Source: Symbiodinium microadriaticum
Lineage: Eukaryota; Sar; Dinophyceae; Suessiales; Symbiodiniaceae
DNA length: 64,000 nucleotides
Direction: 5' to 3'
Assembly: GCA_001939145.1 (NCBI GenBank)
Contig: LSRX01000540.1
Location: 186,001-250,000 of the forward strand
Of this stretch, positions 1 through 10,063 are shown piece after piece. The position numbers and the translations under genes are program-made. The notes below the pieces were generated by a model, which was not told where the DNA came from, made no database searches, and saw only the letters and a program-made list of their open reading frames with translations. How positions within the stretch are numbered: the stretch's first letter is position 1; the number at the start of each line of letters is the position of its first letter.

Positions 1-3
1 CGT

Positions 4-130
4 TCAAGAGCGGCGGAGCTTTTGCCTGAGTGCATCAGGCAGCCGGCGCTTCTTGGCCTTCTCGGCCTTTAGCTGGGTTGTGGAAGCTTCTCGAAGGAAG
101 TTGAACAGTTCGTCGTACTTCGAGCAGTGT
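4..130 (-). CDS. Possible coding exon, Lys/Arg-rich end, partial
   Basis: On the minus strand a frame reads YDELFNFLREAST and then a Lys/Arg-rich segment (KAEKAKKRRLPDALRQKL) up to the window edge. The acidic-to-basic helical pattern looks like real protein, but the frame upstream (130-375) is Pro/Arg/Cys-rich and looks non-coding. The exon would therefore begin near 130 and continue beyond the window. No family recognised. Codon choice is compatible with the other exons here. Confidence 0.3.
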
Positions 131-375
131 GGAGAAACCGAAAGCCGCTGCCTTAGCCGAGGCCTTGGGCCTCCCGGCTGAAGCCACGGCCTTGGAGGAC
201 ATCGAGACTGCGGCCAGGCAGGGTCGCTTTGGCAGGGCTTCCACTTGTCAGCATAGCTTTTCGTGGTACTACTTCCGATAGTACGTATTGTAAGCATTGT
301 TCGGTGCGGTGCGGCACACCTGCAGACCCTACGCCCTAGAGCCTTTGCCCTCCTAACCCGAAGGCATCCCAACAT

Positions 376-2595
376 GGGTGTATGATGGTGTATGTCAGGG
401 GCGCAGGGGTGTAGGCGTGCAATCGGAGTGTACGGCTGCTGCGCGTGGGGAGCTTGGGGGCCCAGCCAGGGGTTGCGGGGACCTCTTAGGTCTCAGTTAT
501 CTCATGCGGCAAGACTGCATCGATGAGATGTTACCACACGCAGAAAACAGAGACCTGCAGGTACGTTTGCAAGATGGACTGGGCTATGCTTCATGAACGG
601 TGGCAACGTCTCGATGAACAGGTGTGCCCGCAGCCAGTTCTGTCCAAGACCTAGGCACGAGTTTGTGAAGTTGTAGCATGAGATAATCTGAACTGAATCT
701 GAACTCCGGTCGAAACCTGCTTTGTCTGATGCTTGGTGCTTGTCACTGACATGCACTGCATCAACATTCTCATGCTGCTGCAGCCATGTGTCGGATGCCT
801 TGCCAGGCCTTGCAATCCTTCTGCTTTTCTGCAACATATGTGGTAGTGCTTTGGATGGCAGTCAGCAAGACGATCATGCTTGTGAGAGTTTCCAAGAAAT
901 GTCCACAACTCCGCGCTCGTCCAACTGAAGATGTTATTGCCACACAATTCCAGCATGGTCTGAACTCTTCGATACATGACACTTGGAAGGAATTTCTCCA
1001 TTCAGCAGGTCATCGGGTTTTGCAAGGTCAAGGCAGGAAAGGAACCGGAGCCATCTCAGGTGCTGCTGCATCATGGCCTGGGCTTTGACAAGATGCTTGC
1101 CTAAACTTATCTAAGGGGACGAGGCGTCGATTTTGGAAAGTCAAAAAGTGGAACCAACAGACAGGTCAGAGGCATTGACGTAGCCGTGGCTGCAGCACCT
1201 TCGCAGTTATGTTCAGATGAGTGCCAGAAACAGTGCATGTGGCTCCAGCTGGCCGATAAGCGCGGAGATCGCCTCGGTGTTGCTTCCGCTGTTGCGAGGC
1301 TTTTCCGAGTTGTTGTTGTTGCAGCCACAAGTGTCTCCCTCGTGAAATCATTGACTGAAGTAGGCCAGAGACCACACAAGCAACGCCAACGACACCAACT
1401 TCCCTTCCCTCCTCATGAAAAACCGCATTTGCACCAGGACCATTAGAAGTGTATGCAGTCTGCAAGCTGTGGAAAGCTCGCACTTTGGGTTTCGGCTTTT
1501 GGGGTTGGGCTGCAACTTTCACGCTTGGCTTCTTTGCAAGCTTGGCATGCTGCGCAACAAGGACAACAGCAGACTGGCAAAATGTTGGCTCACAATTAGA
1601 TTGCAGCTGGAGGGGAGGGTCTTCTAGATGAACCTTCGGCCCTCTAGATGTAGGCCTAAGTGCCCCATGGTCTTGCTCTGTCCAATCCAGGAAGAGTCAC
1701 CAGATTCTCTTCACTGGGGCGCAGGATCGAGGTGCCAATGCCACTGTTCCGTTGGACCTTGCTGGAAGTCGGTGATTCGGCGGCCCCGCACGCGCACTGT
1801 GTACTCGTCCATCCTGTCGATCCGCCTTGCGAAGAGCACCCGAGTTAAACCCCATCCCCGTTTTGTATGAAAGGTTTCCTGAAGAGCACCCGCAGGCAAC
1901 ATCAGCTGGGCACGGGGAGCCATCATCTGGGAGGTCAACAACCGCCGCCGGGCTTCTGTTAGGAGAGTCGATTCGTAACCCGCTTCTAAGTCTTTCAGCA
2001 TTCTGTACTCCAACCTGAGGCTTTAGCCATCATCAACCACTTTGCAAGAGGGACTTTCCGGAGATCACAAGCTTTGCTGACAAAGGCATGTGTGAAAGAA
2101 AATAAAACTGTCCCTGGGCGTGGCTCATGGATCCCCTCCGTGAAGCAGGGCTGGGCGAAGCATCTTGAGTCGGATTTCTGGCATGCACAACTTCGGCACC
2201 TGCGAACCGTTGTCCTGGATTGAACGGAAGCTGTGCGCACGTCGCCGTTTGCAGGCACATCGTCTGCACGCTAAGAACAAGTTTGGTTGACCTTGTCCTA
2301 CTTTGTGAGTATCATCCAATGGCTTATTGAAACTTGCTCAGGGCAAACGTTAAGTTAAGCCCCTCTCAGATCGGGCGCCATACAGTAACGGATTTGCATT
2401 GCAAGAAGTCGCAGCAGATAGGCCATGCAGCAGCGCACGTGCGCCTGAATTGGTTTTAGGAAAATGGACGCGGCTTGACCCACAGGGAGCAAGCCGCAGG
2501 GGCTTCCGGTGCATGAGGCGGACTGCAGCCAACTGAAGTGCCGGAGCAAGATCTCACATGCATCTTACGCAGTCTGATGCCGTCCACCTCGATAC
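376..2595. other. No supported gene
   Basis: Open frames of 60-118 codons occur on both strands but overlap one another, are rich in Cys/Trp/Ser and lack recognisable domains. I see no RNA gene or repeat. It may be intergenic or intronic DNA. Confidence 0.4.
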
Positions 2596-3144
2596 TTGGA
2601 GGCTGATTCCAAGCATGCCCAATTCGCAGAAGAGGGCCCCTCAATGGGAGCACCAACACAGATCCGTTTTGCTGCGCGAAACAGCTTCGAGGAAAAAGCC
2701 GAAGGCGTCAAGACACATCCGCTGGGACTGCCTCAGATGGCTTGGTTCTGCTTCTGCACTGGAAGCACGAAAGACGACGTCAGGCAGCAGGCGCGCGAGC
2801 TGTGGCAGCCATGGCCGCCATGCAAAAGGGTCCCGAGCAACATTGACCTCGCTGGCAATTCGGATGTAGCAATGGCTACAACGGCTGAGGCGCCGCGCCA
2901 AAGCGTCGCGCTGCCCAGCGTCGAGCCGCGCGAATCCAGGACACAGGCCGGGAGATTTGTGATGGTGCCTTTGTATTACAACACCTGGAATGGCCGAATT
3001 GTGCAGGTGACACTGGCAAAGCCCATGCCAGCCACAGCCAGGTGCGTGTGTTTTGTTGATGATGCGGCTGCAGCAAGGCCGATTCGCGGCACAGAAATGC
3101 TTGAGAAGCTTTCCAATTGCAGGAGAGTGAAAACCAAGAAGTGA
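2596..3144 (+). CDS. Hypothetical protein or exon, 182 residues
   Basis: An open frame from an ATG at 2596 runs to a stop at 3142. The middle (residues about 60-140) has the most protein-like composition: acidic/Gln-rich helix (DDVRQQARELW), a Ser/Ala/Pro linker and a hydrophobic-aromatic stretch (RFVMVPLYYNTWNGRIVQV) that could be a beta hairpin. The C-terminus is basic (RRVKTKK). No known family recognised. It lies upstream, same strand, of the Lys-rich and Pro-rich exons that follow, and could be the first exon group of one long gene. Exon limits are uncertain because the flanks also contain AG|G and GC/GT pairs. Confidence 0.4.
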   Translation: MEADSKHAQFAEEGPSMGAPTQIRFAARNSFEEKAEGVKTHPLGLPQMAWFCFCTGSTKDDVRQQARELWQPWPPCKRVPSNIDLAGNSDVAMATTAEAPRQSVALPSVEPRESRTQAGRFVMVPLYYNTWNGRIVQVTLAKPMPATARCVCFVDDAAAARPIRGTEMLEKLSNCRRVKTKK

Positions 3145-3358
3145 ACCAGCCAAAGCAGCCAGATGAGAGGAGAACGGGCAGCATCATTTGTGTTTTCAGA
3201 GTTCTTAACCCGGTATTCGTGTTGGTGTCCACAATTTCACACCGTGTGGCACAGGAAAGATCGAAGCCAAAGTTGTGGGAGGCATTCACTGCTTCGAGTG
3301 ATGAAATGTTCTTCCGAGCATTACGTGACTTGTGAGTGCCATATTGAGGAATCGGGGG

Positions 3359-3380
3359 NNNNNNNNNNNNNNNNNNNNNN
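3359..3380. other. Assembly gap, 22 N
   Basis: Run of 22 N directly after a G run (ggggg) and before ggg. The join is unresolved, so reading frames across it (for example a + frame from 3163) should not be trusted. Confidence 0.98.
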
Positions 3381-3668
3381 GGGCAGGGCGGTCGCAAAAA
3401 AGCTGCCAGGCCTTCCGGCAAGAAGCGGGTCGCGTCTCGGTCGTAGCATCCTTAGTTTTGCGAAAAACTTACCTCAACTCTGTGCAAATCAGCCTGCAAG
3501 CCGCAGGCCAAGCCAACGCAGCAAAACCGAAGAGGTTAGCAGCCACAGCCGCAAGAGTCGCAAAAGCGACACTTCTCCCAAAAAAGAAGATTCGAACGAC
3601 GAGGCTTGGCAATATATTGTTGTGCACTTTGAGGCGTATGCAAGCTCAACACATCACACACAGACATG

Positions 3669-3772
3669 TTGCAGGCGGAGGAAGAAGCTAGCAAGGCATC
3701 CAGTTTGCAGCTCAGCCAGAGGCAAACGATCGTCAAACACGCGTTGTGGAGAATTTATTGGTCTGATCCCGC
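3669..3772 (+). CDS. Possible exon, Gln/Glu-rich then aromatic
   Basis: Frame reads LQAEEEASKASSLQLSQRQ followed by TIVKHALWRIYWSDPA. Amphipathic helix-like composition and no stops. It meets the next, Lys-rich frame at about 3773, which is in another phase, so a frame change or small intron is needed to join them. Family unknown. Confidence 0.35.
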
Positions 3773-3970
3773 CCAGGAAAGAAGCGCAAGAAAGACAAAA
3801 AGAGACACAAGTCTTCAACCAAAGCAGCGGTGGGCTTAGTCCAACGCAAATTGCATCGTGCAGGATGCGTCGATAGACACTCAGTAGTTACAGTATCGGA
3901 TGCCGTTATGCAAGGCCAAGAAGCCACCAGCTGGTTTTTCAGGTTGGTGGCAGCAGCGACTGGGCATTGA
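3773..3970 (+). CDS. Lys-rich exon, C-terminal segment
   Basis: Frame starting PGKKRKKDKKRHKSS, followed by AVGLVQRKLHRAG and ending WFFRLVAAATGH at a TGA (3968-3970). The basic start is typical of nuclear-localisation or disordered tails in eukaryotic proteins. The hydrophobic end could be a short membrane or packing helix. There is no ATG, so it is read as an internal or terminal exon. No family assigned. Confidence 0.4.
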   Translation, partial: PGKKRKKDKKRHKSSTKAAVGLVQRKLHRAGCVDRHSVVTVSDAVMQGQEATSWFFRLVAAATGH

Positions 3971-4106
3971 AATTGCCAGACTGTCAGTATACCATCCACC
4001 CAAGCAGAAGTACGAGCCGTGTCTTTACTTTAACAGTCTACAAACATAGAAATGTATGAATAATGTATGCACGTATGCATGTCAGTGGGCAGGTGAAACG
4101 AACAGG

Positions 4107-4158
4107 TGATATGTATATATATATATATACATGGATATTATAATACATACATACATGC
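4107..4158 (+). repeat. Imperfect AT / TACA microsatellite
   Basis: A tract of (TA)n followed by (CATA)n units with interruptions (for example catggatatt). Useful comparison: natural TACA-type repeats in this genome are short and imperfect, unlike the blocks at 25.2-41.3 kb. Confidence 0.85.
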
Positions 4159-4239
4159 ACATGACATTGGAAATGTCCATTTACCATGCTTGTGCATCAC
4201 AGAAGTGCCTTTCGTGAGTTGCAGCAGCCATCTTCAGAT

Positions 4240-4595
4240 TACTGTAATGGTGCACCATGGGTGGGCCTTAGGCAAGTTTTGCTTCAGCAGCAGTGGGCTG
4301 CCTACTTTGCGAAACAGCGTGGGCTGCCTGCGGCCCAGACTTTTTCAAGTGATTGCTTTTGCTCGTCCCTTGGTCTGCGCGCGATAGACTGCAGGCATAC
4401 GCAGCAGGCACCCAATGCAGTGCCAAATGGCGCATACGGGGCACCGTCCACAGGACGGCCTGCAGCCCCTGCGCCACCACCACAACCACCGCCAGCTGCA
4501 ACACCCCCATCTACAACAGTCCCAGCAGTTCCAGAGCCTGCCTCACCCAAACGCCGCTCGCGCTGCCACCTCAGAGTTCTGCAAGATAAGAACTC
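4240..4595 (+). CDS. Proline-rich exon
   Basis: The frame carries APWVGLRQVLLQQQWAAYF, a Ser/Gly region, then a Pro/Ala/Thr-rich stretch with PAPPPQPPP and a basic end (SPKRRSRCHLRVLQDK). It resembles SH3/WW-ligand or RNA-binding linker sequence, which in eukaryotes is usually disordered. It lies on the same strand as the Pro-rich exons at 4.8, 5.6, 6.2 and 7.2 kb, so I read them as parts of one gene. The true exon start is not determined. Confidence 0.45.
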
Positions 4596-4814
4596 AGACA
4601 ACATGACTTGCATTTGCAGTGATTTGATAGCTGGTCATTGTGCACACTTGCTGCGCCTTCAGCGAGCTGCCCGAAACTGTTACTGCCATGAATTCACAGA
4701 GGTAGCCGCAGCTGCAGCGTGGAAGCAGAACAGATGGCAGTGGAGGCATGGGGTGCAGTTCATTTGAGGCATTGATTTTTCGGAAATGGCCAGGGTTGCT
4801 TTTCAGAAGCACAC

Positions 4815-5090
4815 ATGTTTGCTTGTGGCCTGGGCCAGGACCCCTACCTCGTCTTTGATGAAACGGAGCCAGATGCAGAGCCGGACACCCCCGCTCCAGC
4901 ACCCACAGCTCACACTGAAGGTCTCACTGCGTCCACAGCTTCCCCAGCACCTGCACCTGCGACACTTTCACCTCCAATTCCGCCCCCACCGCCGCCTCCA
5001 GCTCCACCACCGCCAAACTCCATTTTCGACACAGCAATGCAATCAGATTTCCGGCAGCAATACCTGTTTCTCACAAAGCTGAAACGGATT
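4815..5090 (+). CDS. Acidic / poly-proline exon
   Basis: Frame reads FACGLGQDPYLVFDETEPDA, then an Ala/Pro/Thr-rich linker, a run of about nine prolines (IPPPPPPPAPPPP) and SIFDTAMQSDFRQQYLFL. Poly-Pro runs of this kind bind profilin, WW or SH3 domains; that is family knowledge, not shown here. Likely an exon of the same gene as the neighbouring Pro-rich frames. Confidence 0.5.
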
Positions 5091-5280
5091 GTCATAAGCA
5101 AATGTGTTTTTGATGTTCCCACTTGCGGCCTAAGGAGATGGAAGCCGTGCGCCGGGCGAGAGCCCTGAAGCGACACGACCGGGATGCCGACGGCGCCGCG
5201 GCACAGGCAAGCTAAATGCAAGAATCACAAACTTTGCCAGAGTTCGCACAGCAACAAACATCGCTTCGTTGCAACAGTCC

Positions 5281-5400
5281 CTGTGCAGGCCATGGCTATA
5301 GAAGCCGCAGCCGCTGCCATCGCCAACGGCGGCACGTTTCCTGCGACAGGCCTAGGGCCTCGGAAGTCTAGGATGACACGGACTGAGGTTTGCAGTTGAA
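5281..5400 (+). CDS. Ala-rich exon fragment
   Basis: Frame VQAMAIEAAAAAIANGG then TFPATGLGPRKSRMTRTEV, ending at a TGA near 5399. An Ala-rich helix followed by a basic tail. Weak on its own, but same strand and composition class as the flanking Pro-rich exons. Confidence 0.3.
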
Positions 5401-5631
5401 GGCACCTTTGCAGATTCCAGGAGCCCGTTGTCCGAGAATCTCAATGAAGCTAAGAAGCTAAGACACCAAGACGCCAAACTACCTGACGAGCTCAAGCGGC
5501 CAGGCTTTCCAGCTCCCATGGAGAGCCACTTTCAATCTGTGGTTGAGCCTCAGGTCGCGGGCTGAGAGTTGCAGGGAGGGTTTCTTGACATTTGCACTGT
5601 CACCAGCGATTACCGTTACTGAGGTCTTCAC

Positions 5632-5743
5632 CATGATACCACCTGCGCCATCAGCCGCAGCACCACAACAACGGATCCCACCCCTGCCTCAAATCCTGCA
5701 GCCACAGCAGCTCTTGCCACCTTCACCCAACGCCGGCCCCTAA
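5632..5743 (+). CDS. Pro/Gln-rich exon fragment
   Basis: Frame MIPPAPSAAAPQQRIPPLPQ followed by QPQQLLPPSPNAGP to a TAA at 5741. Low-complexity Pro/Gln sequence consistent with the exons on both sides. A short region after it (5789-5980) has basic helical frames and a glycine run but no clear exon limits. Confidence 0.35.
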
Positions 5744-6195
5744 AACACGTCCTCTTGAGAGATTCGTTTCAAAAGGGTACGCGACGAAATGGGACCAGCG
5801 CCTTGTGAGGTCGACAGGAGCGAAGCCAGCCGCCGGCTTACTCTTCGACGAGCCAACTTAAGACTTGAAAAGTTGAAGCGACGCCGGTGCATGTTTGGAT
5901 GGCATTCCATGAAGGTCGGTTTGCAAATGCAGACAGTGCTGGTGGCGGTGGTGGTGGTGGCGTTCATCCCAAATCCGTATTTACACAAGGCCGGCTTTGC
6001 AGTGATGAGAACAGAAATGATTCGATGTTATGTTCTCTTATTTTGACCCGGAATCTTGTAAGCTGCAGTGCGATGACCAGGTTTCCAGCAGATGATCAAC
6101 GGGCCGACACCAGCAGGGTGCCAAGCACTGTTTCGGCTGACGAGTCGAGTTGCTGTCTTGCTTCGATCCGCTGACATTGCCTGGCGACCGAGGCA

Positions 6196-6873
6196 GTGAC
6201 ACAGCTCCCACCGCCACCTCAGCCTCCACCCCCGCCGCAGCCTCCACCTCCACCTCGGCCTCCACAGCTACTTTGCGCACCTCCGGCATTCCAGGCAGCT
6301 ACTCACCCCCCGAATCTGCAAGTAAAGGAACCAACGCTCCCGCCTCCTTCCGTGTTGCGTTTGAGACAAAAGCTGCAGCAGCCACGGCCAAAACAGCAAG
6401 CCCAGCCAGAAGAAGCCTGGGGTGCGGATGAGTGGGATGGCCAAGATCACACCCAAGACACCTGGCAAGCTCAACAAACCGAGCCAGCCGAAGCAGACGG
6501 GGGTCCACACCAGGACTCATGGCAAGCCCAGCAACTCTCGCCAGAAGAAGATTACACCCAGGACCCATGGTACGAGGAGCCAGAAACTCAAGCCCAGCCG
6601 GAAGAGGACATGGCTCCGGACCATGTGGAAGATCAACAGGACTCTCAGGAGGCATGGGACGATCAACTCGCCACAGAGGACCTGAAGGACAATGCGAAGC
6701 CATGGCAGGATGAGACCTGGTCAGAATGGCAAAACGAGGAATGGCGGGATAGCTGGCAACGAAGAAAGCAAAAGCCCTGGCGAGACAATCGCGCGTGGTC
6801 AGATGAAGGGCAGTGGCCAGAGCAGCCCGACGAGCAGGATGCAGGACCTAAGCAGTCTGCGCAAAATGTTTGA
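6196..6873 (+). CDS. Trp/Gln/Asp/Glu-rich low-complexity protein segment
   Basis: The longest convincing frame of the left part, about 225 codons to TGA at 6871. It begins with a Pro-rich stretch (QLPPPPQPPPPPQPPPPP) and continues into repeated motifs built on aspartate-x-tryptophan: DTWQAQQ, DSWQAQQ, TQDPWYEE, QEAWDDQ, DETWSEWQNEEW. The spacing of Trp is fairly regular. No stop precedes it until TGA at 6172, and the first codon used here is not ATG, so it is an exon rather than a complete gene. Similar Trp/Asp/Gln repeats occur in disordered RNA-binding or vesicle proteins, but I cannot assign a family. Confidence 0.6.
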   Translation: MTQLPPPPQPPPPPQPPPPPRPPQLLCAPPAFQAATHPPNLQVKEPTLPPPSVLRLRQKLQQPRPKQQAQPEEAWGADEWDGQDHTQDTWQAQQTEPAEADGGPHQDSWQAQQLSPEEDYTQDPWYEEPETQAQPEEDMAPDHVEDQQDSQEAWDDQLATEDLKDNAKPWQDETWSEWQNEEWRDSWQRRKQKPWRDNRAWSDEGQWPEQPDEQDAGPKQSAQNV

Positions 6874-7128
6874 TCCTCAGACTTTCGTCGCGTTTGCCTC
6901 TAAGACTCTAAGGCGTGTCGGTCGTTTGCTTTGTTGGCGATTTCAGAAACTTAGGCCCGCAAAGACATCGGCACCAAGCTCAGTATACATGGGCAAGTCG
7001 TGGAGAGTTATTGTTTGTGTGCGTGCACTGGGCGAGCTGTAAGAATAAAGTATTGAGCAAAGAGTTTGAGGATCGTAGCTGAGTCAGACCTTCGCAACTG
7101 CAAACTGTTGGGCATCAGAGCTGTGCCG

Positions 7129-7245
7129 GGGAAGGCAGCCTGGCACTGCGGCTTTACGAGCGCTTGAAGAACGGTGAGGCGCATGATTTGAATGTCTCGG
7201 TATCAAATGCGGCTTCTGCAGTTATCCTGCGAGGACCTGCGGCCC
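7129..7245 (+). CDS. Probable exon, helical
   Basis: Frame GSLALRLYERLKNGEAHDLN followed by VSVSNAASAVILRG. It shows a clear amphipathic helix and is in a different phase from the following Pro-rich frame, so an intron or phase change lies near 7245. It probably belongs to the same + strand gene. Confidence 0.4.
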
Positions 7246-7647
7246 AGCCAGAGAGAAGCCACAGAGCTTCCAGCAGCAATCCGATCTTCCAACTCGAAGC
7301 CGAACCTCCGGGTTTATGCGCCTGTTCCACCCGCGAAAATGCCTCCGCCTCCGCCACCCTGCAGAGCATTCCCTGCAGGAGCGGAGGCTCGGGCCACACA
7401 TACCGCAAAGTCTATGCCCCGAAACCACCCATCAAAAAATGCAACCGCTCCAGACACAACCCTTGCTCCACGGAAACTCTCACCCTCACCAGACACGACG
7501 TTCGATTTCATTGAGGCGTCCGTTGTTCCCGAGACACCAGCACCTGCAACCCACTCGTTGCCTCAGAGAGCGATGCGTGGCATTGATACCACCGAGGCCC
7601 GGCAAGCAATGGCAAGCATGGCCCTTGACTGTAGAGATGCAAAGTGA
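7246..7647 (+). CDS. Pro/Ser-rich C-terminal exon
   Basis: Frame reads SSNSKPNLRVYAPVPPAKM, PPPPPPCRAFPAGAEARATH, then LAPRKLSPSPDTTFDFIEAS and ends ARQAMASMALDCRDAK at a TGA (7645-7647). SP/TP sites suggest a disordered phosphorylated tail. I take the stop as the end of the Pro-rich gene of 2.6-7.65 kb; the joining of the exons is inference from strand, order and composition. Confidence 0.5.
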   Translation, partial: SQREATELPAAIRSSNSKPNLRVYAPVPPAKMPPPPPPCRAFPAGAEARATHTAKSMPRNHPSKNATAPDTTLAPRKLSPSPDTTFDFIEASVVPETPAPATHSLPQRAMRGIDTTEARQAMASMALDCRDAK

Positions 7648-8154
7648 AGTTTGGTGAGTGCAGGTCGAGCCCGGCGCTGGGCTCCAGGAAGAGTCAGAGG
7701 AGGTCGGACTTGAAGCGCCACATCGTGGAATGGTTTGATTCTGCTCTGAATTTCTCACGGGCTGACAAAACATTCAACGACAGGCGCATTTCCAGCGAGC
7801 AGACCTTGCGGCAAGGTGCTCAGGACCGCACGTAGTACAACTGCGTACTAACACCAGCCCGGCAGTGGCTCGGTGGGAATGAGCACCTCAAGCCTGGTGC
7901 GTGTTGACTTAGACGACTTGCAGATTTCCAGCGCTGAACCTTTTTCGTTTGAAGGTTCCTCTTGAGAAGCGAGCCAGGTATGGCTGACTCAGAGTCTCAA
8001 TGCGTGGTGCTGATGGGTCTTGCCATGCTTTTCTCGCCGTCCAAGACACCTGCCACATGTTCATCTGTGCTACTCGAAGATATTGGCCAAGTCTTCCTGA
8101 CTCGCAGTCCGTCGACGACAGAATCTGACGCGTCATGTGCACGATGTGTGTGGC

Positions 8155-8965
8155 CAACTGTGTTTGAGCATGCCTTTGAGCATTGTCTTTGCGGCTTTGT
8201 TCCAGGTGTCGCACATTGGCAAAGGATGACAGAACGTGCATGTATTAGCTGAGTGCCGGTGATGTGCCTCAGTTCGCTCTAGAATTACCCTGAGCCATTG
8301 GTCACTGCCAAGCCGAATCTTATCGGCGCATTGACCTGTCCTGCTCATGTTTCTGAAGTGGGTATTCTTTGGTTCAGCTGGCTCGCGACACAAAGGTATT
8401 CATGGTTGCCGCGTGTTTACTTCCCGTCTAGCGATCCGTGGCTGCACATGACTTTGACGATTGAAATCGATTGAATCTCACCAGTCCTGCGCAGGCTGCT
8501 TGCGGCGTGTTTGAGCATGCATGTTCTTTGCAAGGTTTCCGGATGTCACGCATTGGCAAGGATGACAGAATATGCATGTATTAGCTGAGTGCCGGTGATG
8601 TGCCTCAGTTCGCTCTAGAATTACCCTGAGCCATTGGTGCCAAGCTGAAACAGAGATTGCCTTGAACCTTCAGCCAGCGCAGTACATGTCGCATTGGCCC
8701 GGCCTGCTCATGTTTCTGAAGTGCAAATGCTTCGGTTCAGCTGGCTCGCGAGCACTCTTCTTTCTTGACCACATTCCGTGGATGCACACGACATCGACGA
8801 TGGAACTGTCATGCATACTGTGAGTACGGCGACATGTGTTTGAGCCTGCCTTGAGCAGTTTCTTTGTGGTTTGTTTCGGGTGTGGCAAAGGATGACAGAA
8901 CATGCATGTATTAGCTGAGTGCCGGTGATGTACCTCAGTTCGCTCTAGAATTACCCTGAGCCAAC
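8155..8965 (+). repeat. Tandem repeat, three copies of about 335 bp
   Basis: A core with aaaggatgacagaa, tgtattagctgagtgccggt and cagttcgctctagaattacc occurs at about 8208-8301, 8545-8640 and 8880-8963, starts about 337 and 329 bp apart. Additional shared blocks lie between (tgctcatgtttctgaagtg at about 8340 and 8706; ggttcagctggctcgcga at about 8372 and 8733; gtgtttgagc... before each core). The copies are diverged but colinear, so this is a degenerate tandem array. No coding sequence is maintained. Confidence 0.85.
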
Positions 8966-9603
8966 ACCTGGCAGAGGAAGAGTGTGCAGTTTCAAAAAGT
9001 TCCTCTCATAATGCACTGGGTGCGTGGCACAGGCTCCGATGGTGTTGTGACATGCATGAGGCGTGTGTTCATGCGATGTTGGCACCTGGATGCTGCGGCA
9101 TCGATGATGATTTCGTGTGCTTAGCGGCTTAGCGCATGTTCCCGACCATTGACATTGCTCGGACGTGCTCGTCTCGTCGCAGCGCAGCGAAGCTTTTACT
9201 TCACGACTTGCCATCCGCCTCACAGCTCGCGTCTGCACCAGATTAGCGGAAGACCAGCTTTTCCACCACAGCAAGTATCATCGGAGTTTTACAGGGCTGC
9301 ATTCTGCAATCCGTGTATGATTCCAGCACGAAGTAGCTTGCATTTCAGGTCGGAGAGCTTCCAGATGACAATCCTGAGCTGTGGCCCGTCGAGTAATGAC
9401 GCAGTTGCGCAGCAGCCTCAATTTTCCATAAGTTTGTGCGGCACGGAGGATAGCAATTTCGCAAGAACATTATGTAGGAGTCGAGGCCCGTACAACTTGC
9501 TTCAGACTCGGGGCTTGTTGACCGTTGAACGGTTGCCAGAACCATGGCATCGCAGTCCAACACCCTTTTGGTGCGTGTTGCCCATCTCGACTGAAGCCAG
9601 TCC

Positions 9604-9870
9604 GTGCGTTCGAGACACGGCATGGAGTGTGTCGAAGAAGTTGGTACAGAATCCCCTCCAGACACGTACGTGAAGACAGACCACTTGCGATTCCGGTCTA
9701 CTGAAACTTCGTCAGCATGTTTAGCTGAATTGCAACAGCTGGCTCGAACAGAAGTGCCCTGGCGAAAAAGAAGCCAGCCAGCTCCAAATTCTGAGGACAA
9801 AGAAATTGGCATTCAGACGAGTGCTTTCCAGGCTCCAACTCTTAACCCGGTCCTGCCCACAATGTGCTAG
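9604..9870 (+). CDS. Possible exon, competing with a minus-strand frame
   Basis: Frame includes AELQQLARTEVPWRKRSQ and NSEDKEIGIQTSAFQAPTL before a TAG at 9868-9870. Helical and protein-like, but a minus-strand frame (9721-10020) overlaps and looks equally plausible; at most one is likely real. Confidence 0.3.
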   Translation: MRSRHGMECVEEVGTESPPDTYVKTDHLRFRSTETSSACLAELQQLARTEVPWRKRSQPAPNSEDKEIGIQTSAFQAPTLNPVLPTMC

Positions 9871-10020
9871 TTTTGCCCATGTCCCATGGCTCTGAAGTCG
9901 CGGCAACTTTACCGCCGACAGCGCAGCTCCGCTGCTGTTTGCGCGCGGAGGCACCGCTTCAAAGCCAGCAACAGCCTTTTTCAAGCTCCGCAAAGGAATG
10001 GCATTTATTATGCCATCCAT
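9721..10020 (-). CDS. Small minus-strand reading frame below a spliced-leader-like site
   Basis: From ATG (10018-10020, minus strand) the frame gives about 99 residues beginning MDGIINAIPLRSLKKAVAGF, then AVPPRANSSGAALSAV, ending at a stop near 9721. The ATG lies about 30 nt downstream of a site matching most of the dinoflagellate spliced leader (10050-10063). A retroposed or trans-spliced small gene would look like this. No protein family recognised; the last third is Trp/Ser-rich and less protein-like. Confidence 0.35.
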   Translation of the reverse strand: MDGIINAIPLRSLKKAVAGFEAVPPRANSSGAALSAVKLPRLQSHGTWAKLAHCGQDRVKSWSLESTRLNANFFVLRIWSWLASFSPGHFCSSQLLQFS

Positions 10021-10049
10021 AGTGCGCAGCGAAGACACTAAACACTAAC

Positions 10050-10063
10050 CCAAAATGCTACGG
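10050..10063 (-). promoter_or_regulatory. Possible spliced-leader (DinoSL) relic
   Basis: Minus strand reads CCGTAGCATTTTGG. The conserved dinoflagellate spliced leader starts CCGTAGCCATTTTGG, so this matches 14 positions with one missing C, then diverges. SL relics in genomic DNA are known from retroposed dinoflagellate mRNAs. Short enough that chance cannot be excluded. Confidence 0.35.
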
